This document shows positions 6,801 to 8,642 of a DNA stretch of 8,642 nt, in pieces. The number at the start of each line of letters is the position of its first letter. The stretch's first letter is position 1. The notes under the pieces are model-generated. The model was not told the DNA's origin, ran no database searches, and worked only from the letters and a program-made list of their open reading frames with translations. The position numbers were made by a program, and so were the translations under genes. This stretch comes from Candidatus Poseidoniales archaeon (lineage in GTDB: Archaea > Thermoplasmatota > Poseidoniia > Poseidoniales > Poseidoniaceae), in contig DUCL01000224.1 in the NCBI GenBank assembly GCA_012959845.1, forward strand, positions 1 through 8,642, written 5' to 3'.

Positions 6801-6975
6801 TGAGAATGAAATTGCTAAGCAAAAGAAAATATTGTTATTGGCTGTGATTGGTTTGGTTGGGAGTTTAGTTTGTACGGTATTTGTTGCAATAAAATACCTC
6901 CGTGATGGTTCTGAAAGTGCATTTTCCGAGGGTAATGAAAAGGAACTCGCTACAATTGACAATGGCGTGGTTTAG
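3895..6975 (+). CDS. Secreted, membrane-anchored subtilisin-family (S8) serine protease with TSP3 repeats
   Basis: This protein of about 1026 residues is an extracellular endopeptidase tied to the cell surface. A signal peptide covers 1-18 (MRPVF, a leucine-rich core, STA cleavage site). Residues of about 30-195 look like a propeptide region. The S8 domain carries the full triad: D218 in MADSGID, H278 in RHGTHVAGT, S455 in SSGTSMATP, plus oxyanion N379 in APGNNGG. A beta-rich region follows (about 590-760), then aspartate-rich thrombospondin type-3 repeats (about 763-812, DGDGDG.....DLCP) that should bind calcium. A Ser/Asn-rich stalk comes before one membrane helix (979-1001) and a short acidic cytoplasmic tail. 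Many N-x-S/T sites suggest glycosylation. ATG 3895 was chosen because the signal peptide begins there; GTG 3889 is an alternative with better spacing from GAGGT (3877-3881). The frame stays open upstream to 3808, but that part does not look like a secretion signal. Such a protein suits a protein-degrading heterotroph. Confidence 0.93.
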   Translation: MRPVFILLLVLLMPLSTAFLTVDNSSQYSVNEGKEIEITLEDDYWTQANWNELKNNGIYPLRIISPSTVLAWSVSDNIELDLPVEIIEAHSAQYKAGLDGLQPSKGDMLRLVLEPRLPAQAAQQLSQQLAFFSIEMAIEPSLLSSPIPHMIVVEWNYDDAQLFSQLLEIDGILWIEPVLVTSARNTQSASIHQYGGVMKNPAWDLGLNASGVVVAMADSGIDADHSCFRNATAVSQLGSEGENGTDAEGLAGLAHRKVLLLNETIDSGDTPGHSDYRHGTHVAGTLTCFDIYDYRNGTTPNSGSSLAHGSTLVFQDIVSSEGWVVPDVDLLLYEAAINGAVIHSDSWGDDSAQYTARSADFDAWAREFPWSLAFVAPGNNGGEVLEPANARNVAAIGASIKNNQSQRWAASAHGPLQADTAGIFALATGSSVLSAKADGIDNSYNDELRLSSGTSMATPMAASNAAVIQQLVEQGWVRGSQENTHSVSIAELRPAWADASLNTQSNLILGDGFTPSGPMLRALMALASTPLPLDERNGGNGGQDLRNPYDGFGRLNLSQLIDFEQLENIISQGNVSPASDVWIHDSYRLEQLQPKQLLEQRNGTLDPLENLANTPWNGDGAVGPFLASGEIWSQRLAIQPNQALDVAMAFPSSPEPYLVDDMLLVVRLSNGKVVISGKTNSDGANTLFYESAVNYSNYNSFPASNETTLKIHLDAGDLGDVEWIEVEVRSRYISPGNSPGTVGIDGNKNGFSIAVKGILRDYDGWLDGDGDGVENALDLCPSENASGFDIDFDGCIDDTDGDSVKDNIDLCHTEIINSSWPVMQNGCRPVDDSPQITIVSELENESIWEDVMLVRWVAQDPDGDPITTGVKLMILQNNSTTDSSELIRCVPTLMSNSSDEYFCIWVIPNNLPAYDINGRLLHLEFFAYSSNQSPAANNELVTKRGENTFTSSWHNSSPDDNESNSSPLNENEIAKQKKILLLAVIGLVGSLVCTVFVAIKYLRDGSESAFSEGNEKELATIDNGVV

Positions 6976-6995
6976 GTGTTGGCTTTTCGCTTGAC

Positions 6996-7064
6996 TGCAT
7001 GGCCTTTCTAAGCCGCACATGCAAATCCTACCCCTTCTTAACGAAGGTGAACCTTGAAGGGTAG
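6996..7064 (+). promoter_or_regulatory. Two stem-loops between protease and actin-like genes
   Basis: First stem-loop: TGCATG (6996-7001) with CATGCA (7018-7023), and a short GGC/GCC inside. Second and stronger: CTACCCCTTC (7028-7037) with GAAGGGTAG (7056-7064), nine pairs with one bulged C, enclosing a small inner hairpin AAGG/CCTT (7044-7047 with 7052-7055). They may end the protease transcript or form a structured leader of the actin-like gene. No convincing TATA box could be placed in this gap. Confidence 0.4.
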
Positions 7065-7083
7065 TGGCATCCTCGGCGGTGTG

Positions 7084-7102
7084 TCCGCAACGCGGAAGGT
7101 GA
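7084..7102 (+). promoter_or_regulatory. Shine-Dalgarno of the actin-like gene with adjoining hairpin
   Basis: AAGGTGA (7096-7102) is a strong ribosome binding site 6 nt before ATG 7109 and fixes that start. Directly before it TCCGC-AAC-GCGGA (7084-7096) forms a tight 5-bp hairpin touching the first base of the site; GCGG at 7076-7079 can compete for the same CCGC. A hairpin of this kind could tune translation, but this is inferred. Confidence 0.5.
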
Positions 7103-7108
7103 AGAAAT

Positions 7109-8113
7109 ATGGGAGAAAGACTCTACGTAGGAATAGATTTGGGAACATACCAATCAACAATAGCGTCAAGTGCTGGTTCAAGCCACACGATTGAAACTGT
7201 TGTTGGACGACCGAAAGACCCAATTGCACGCAATTTCCTCGGTCGCGATGTCCTTTTTGGTAATGATGCTTTGAAAAACAAATTAGCATGTAATATTTAC
7301 CGCCCAATGGCCGCTGGTGTTGCTCAAGATGATGATGCAAACCTTGCTGCTGCAAAGGCATTCGTTTCCCATCTATTGGAAACAGTAGACCCTGAAGAAT
7401 ATGACGAGGTGTTCGGAGTAATCTGCTCACCGTCTCACGTTTCATTCACTGACAAATCCAACCTAGTCGCAACACTTCGTGGGCAAGTTAACGCTATCAT
7501 GGTTGTAACCGAGCCATTCGCAACTGCCTTTGGAATTGAAGAAATTGCTGGTTCAATCGTAGTAGACATTGGTGCCGGAACAACTGATATTGCCCGTATC
7601 TACGGAACATTCCCAACCGAAGAAGACCAAATTACACTTCAAGAAGCTGGAGATTGGATTGATGAGGAGCTAATGGACCTCATTAAGAAGAAGTATACAG
7701 GTGCTCAAGTAACCAAGGATATGGTTCGCCGCTGGAAGGAAGAAGTTTCCTATGTAGGTGGAGACCCTCGTGAAGCAATTGTTGAACTATCGGTTGAAGG
7801 TAAGAAGCAAGTTGTTGATATTGGCGACCTTGTTCAAGAAGCATGTGAATTAATTATTCCAAAGATTGGAAATGGAATCAAGCAAATCGTCGCTGGCGCT
7901 GACCCTGAATACCAACCAATTCTTCGTAACAATGTCATCATCTCTGGTGGCGGCTCTCTAATCGAGGGATTAGCAGCACGTGTTGCTGACGAAATCGCCG
8001 ATATTGGTGATGTAAATGTCTGGTGTGTTGAAGACCCGATTGAGAAGGTTGCAACTGGTGCTTTGTCACTGGCTGAGCAAATGCCTGATGAAATGTTCAC
8101 ATCAATTAACTGA
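7109..8113 (+). CDS. Actin-like ATPase of the MreB/MamK type
   Basis: This cytosolic filament-forming ATPase candidate has 334 residues and the full set of actin-fold nucleotide motifs: phosphate-1 GIDLGT (8-13), the VTEPF segment before phosphate-2, phosphate-2 VVDIGAGTTD (151-160), and the adenosine motif ISGGGSLIEGLA (278-289). Compared from memory with MamK, the magnetosome-aligning actin of magnetotactic bacteria, the agreement goes beyond these motifs: GRPKDPI and FLGRD near the N-terminus, a shared EDQ.TL..AG...DE.L segment after phosphate-2, EYQ before the adenosine motif, and a C-terminal V.DP....GAL.LAE. The length is close to MamK (about 350). No other magnetosome gene is visible, so the job is probably cell shape, polarity or positioning of some cargo. 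The well-formed ribosome binding site suggests strong translation. The next gene on the same strand encodes a coiled-coil protein, a plausible partner. The actin fold is certain; closeness to MamK rather than MreB needs a tree. Confidence 0.9.
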   Translation: MGERLYVGIDLGTYQSTIASSAGSSHTIETVVGRPKDPIARNFLGRDVLFGNDALKNKLACNIYRPMAAGVAQDDDANLAAAKAFVSHLLETVDPEEYDEVFGVICSPSHVSFTDKSNLVATLRGQVNAIMVVTEPFATAFGIEEIAGSIVVDIGAGTTDIARIYGTFPTEEDQITLQEAGDWIDEELMDLIKKKYTGAQVTKDMVRRWKEEVSYVGGDPREAIVELSVEGKKQVVDIGDLVQEACELIIPKIGNGIKQIVAGADPEYQPILRNNVIISGGGSLIEGLAARVADEIADIGDVNVWCVEDPIEKVATGALSLAEQMPDEMFTSIN

Positions 8114-8136
8114 AATTAGTCGTTTGGAGATTTTAC

Positions 8137-8158
8137 AAGGGGTGCCAAATCACCCCTT
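8137..8158 (+). terminator. Hairpin downstream of the actin-like gene
   Basis: AAGGGGTG (8137-8144) and CACCCCTT (8151-8158) form a perfect 8-bp stem with a 6-nt loop, 23 nt after the stop codon. No T-run follows, only a C-rich stretch, so it is not a textbook terminator; it may protect the 3' end of the message or slow the polymerase. Confidence 0.45.
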
Positions 8159-8172
8159 TAACCCCCCATTCT

Positions 8173-8212
8173 ATTGGCAAAGTTCAAGAGTGGTTGAGCG
8201 GCGATTGCCAAT
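8173..8212 (+). promoter_or_regulatory. 8-bp inverted repeat directly upstream of the coiled-coil gene
   Basis: ATTGGCAA (8173-8180) and TTGCCAAT (8205-8212) are exact inverted copies separated by 24 nt, the right arm ending 3 nt before ATG 8216. They could be paired half-sites for a dimeric regulator, or a long-loop hairpin in the leader. No Shine-Dalgarno is present before this ATG. Confidence 0.35.
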
Positions 8213-8215
8213 TGT

Positions 8216-8642
8216 ATGACGCTCGGAACTTCAACAACAGGTGGCATCGGACGAATCGGTGACGCTTCTGGGGATGAACGGGCTGTGCTTGAGGGGATGC
8301 TTCGCGGCTATCCTCAAGACCAGTTGGTAGAAGAAGTTCTCATCGCTTGGCAAGAACTTGCAGGGCGTAATGATGAATTAGTTTCTGTAAAGCAAAGAAT
8401 TCGAGTTTTGGAACTAGATTTGGCTGAACGTGAGGATCTTGTTGCACCTGAAGTTGCGCGGCTAAATGAGGCTGAGTCTGCCCTTCAAGGACTTGAGGCG
8501 AAAAATGTCCACTTAACCCGCGTTCTAGCCGATACACAGGCAGAACTAGCAAGTCAACAATCTTCATTATCTCAAGAAGAAAGAGATTCTATGCAAACCG
8601 AAGTTTCCCAATTACGAACTCTATCAACTGACCAAGACGAGG
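8216..8642 (+). CDS. Coiled-coil protein, N-terminal part (runs off the window)
   Basis: An open frame from ATG 8216 stays open to the window end, giving 142 residues; an in-frame TGA at 8195-8197 limits the start. About 18 flexible residues rich in Gly, Thr and Ser are followed by a helix-forming segment (ERAVLEGML, then QLVEEVLIAWQELAG) and from about residue 50 by a long heptad-like pattern of Leu/Val with Glu, Gln, Arg and Ala, with no proline between about 77 and the edge, as in an extended coiled coil. No signal peptide, membrane helix or enzyme motif is seen. I do not recognise the family. It lies 102 nt after the actin-like gene in the same direction; together with the inverted repeat before its start, this leaves open whether it is co-transcribed or has its own promoter. 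A cytoskeletal partner or scaffold role is an inference from the pairing; an SMC-like or other long coiled-coil protein is equally possible until the rest is seen. Confidence 0.75.
   Translation, partial: MTLGTSTTGGIGRIGDASGDERAVLEGMLRGYPQDQLVEEVLIAWQELAGRNDELVSVKQRIRVLELDLAEREDLVAPEVARLNEAESALQGLEAKNVHLTRVLADTQAELASQQSSLSQEERDSMQTEVSQLRTLSTDQDE

Noticed and set aside
7038..7445. A 135-residue minus-strand open frame
   Set aside because: It runs antisense into the actin-like gene and across its ribosome binding site, with no recognisable motif.
7109..8642. Part of a magnetosome gene island
   Set aside because: Only a MamK-like actin and a coiled-coil protein are present; no other magnetosome-type gene is seen, and the neighbours are ordinary archaeal genes.
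1..8642. tRNA, rRNA, CRISPR array, insertion sequence or attachment site
   Set aside because: No cloverleaf with TTC-loop pattern, no spaced direct repeats, no transposase motif and no terminal inverted repeats with target duplication were seen on reading both strands.

Overview
The window reads as a piece of chromosome from a marine planktonic euryarchaeon, most likely Marine Group II (Candidatus Poseidoniales, Thermoplasmatota). The domain is clear: there is an archaeal/eukaryotic-type ribosomal protein L18Ae, an archaeal prefoldin alpha subunit and an archaeal-style FtsY, adjacent and in the order usual for Euryarchaeota. The lineage is an inference. It rests on the moderate, AT-leaning base composition, the compact gene spacing, and a large membrane-anchored subtilase with thrombospondin type-3 calcium repeats, a typical Marine Group II exoprotein. 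No rRNA, tRNA, CRISPR array or insertion sequence was seen.

Layout. (1) Positions 1-258, plus strand: the C-terminal end of an AlkB/XylM-type membrane di-iron hydroxylase, cut by the window edge. (2) Positions 277-3794, minus strand: one tightly packed transcription unit, read from right to left as L18Ae, prefoldin alpha, ftsY, a DUF1844 protein, and a membrane-anchored protein with a degenerate response-regulator receiver domain. It converges on the hydroxylase gene over an 18-nt gap that holds an inverted repeat and T-runs on both strands. (3) A divergent promoter region of about 100 nt (3795-3894). (4) Positions 3895-6975, plus: a secreted, C-terminally membrane-anchored subtilisin-family protease of about 1026 residues. 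(5) A 133-nt intergenic stretch with several potential stem-loops. (6) Positions 7109-8113, plus: an actin-fold ATPase whose sequence strongly recalls bacterial MamK. (7) A 102-nt gap with a hairpin and an 8-bp inverted repeat. (8) Position 8216 to the window end, plus: the N-terminal part of a coiled-coil protein that runs off the edge.

How the genes may work together. The minus-strand unit joins protein synthesis (L18Ae), chaperoning of nascent protein (prefoldin) and membrane targeting (FtsY). The two extra genes at its 3' end could act at the membrane in the same process, but that is inferred from position only. The subtilase would be exported and held at the cell surface to degrade protein outside the cell. 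The actin-like protein and the coiled-coil protein resemble a filament plus partner arrangement and are the best candidate in the window for an undescribed system.

The strongest leads are the MamK-like actin with its coiled-coil neighbour, the receiver domain that has lost its phospho-acceptor aspartate, the extended SRP-receptor operon, and a terminator-like hairpin between the L18Ae and prefoldin genes. All family assignments come from reading motifs; no database search was possible.
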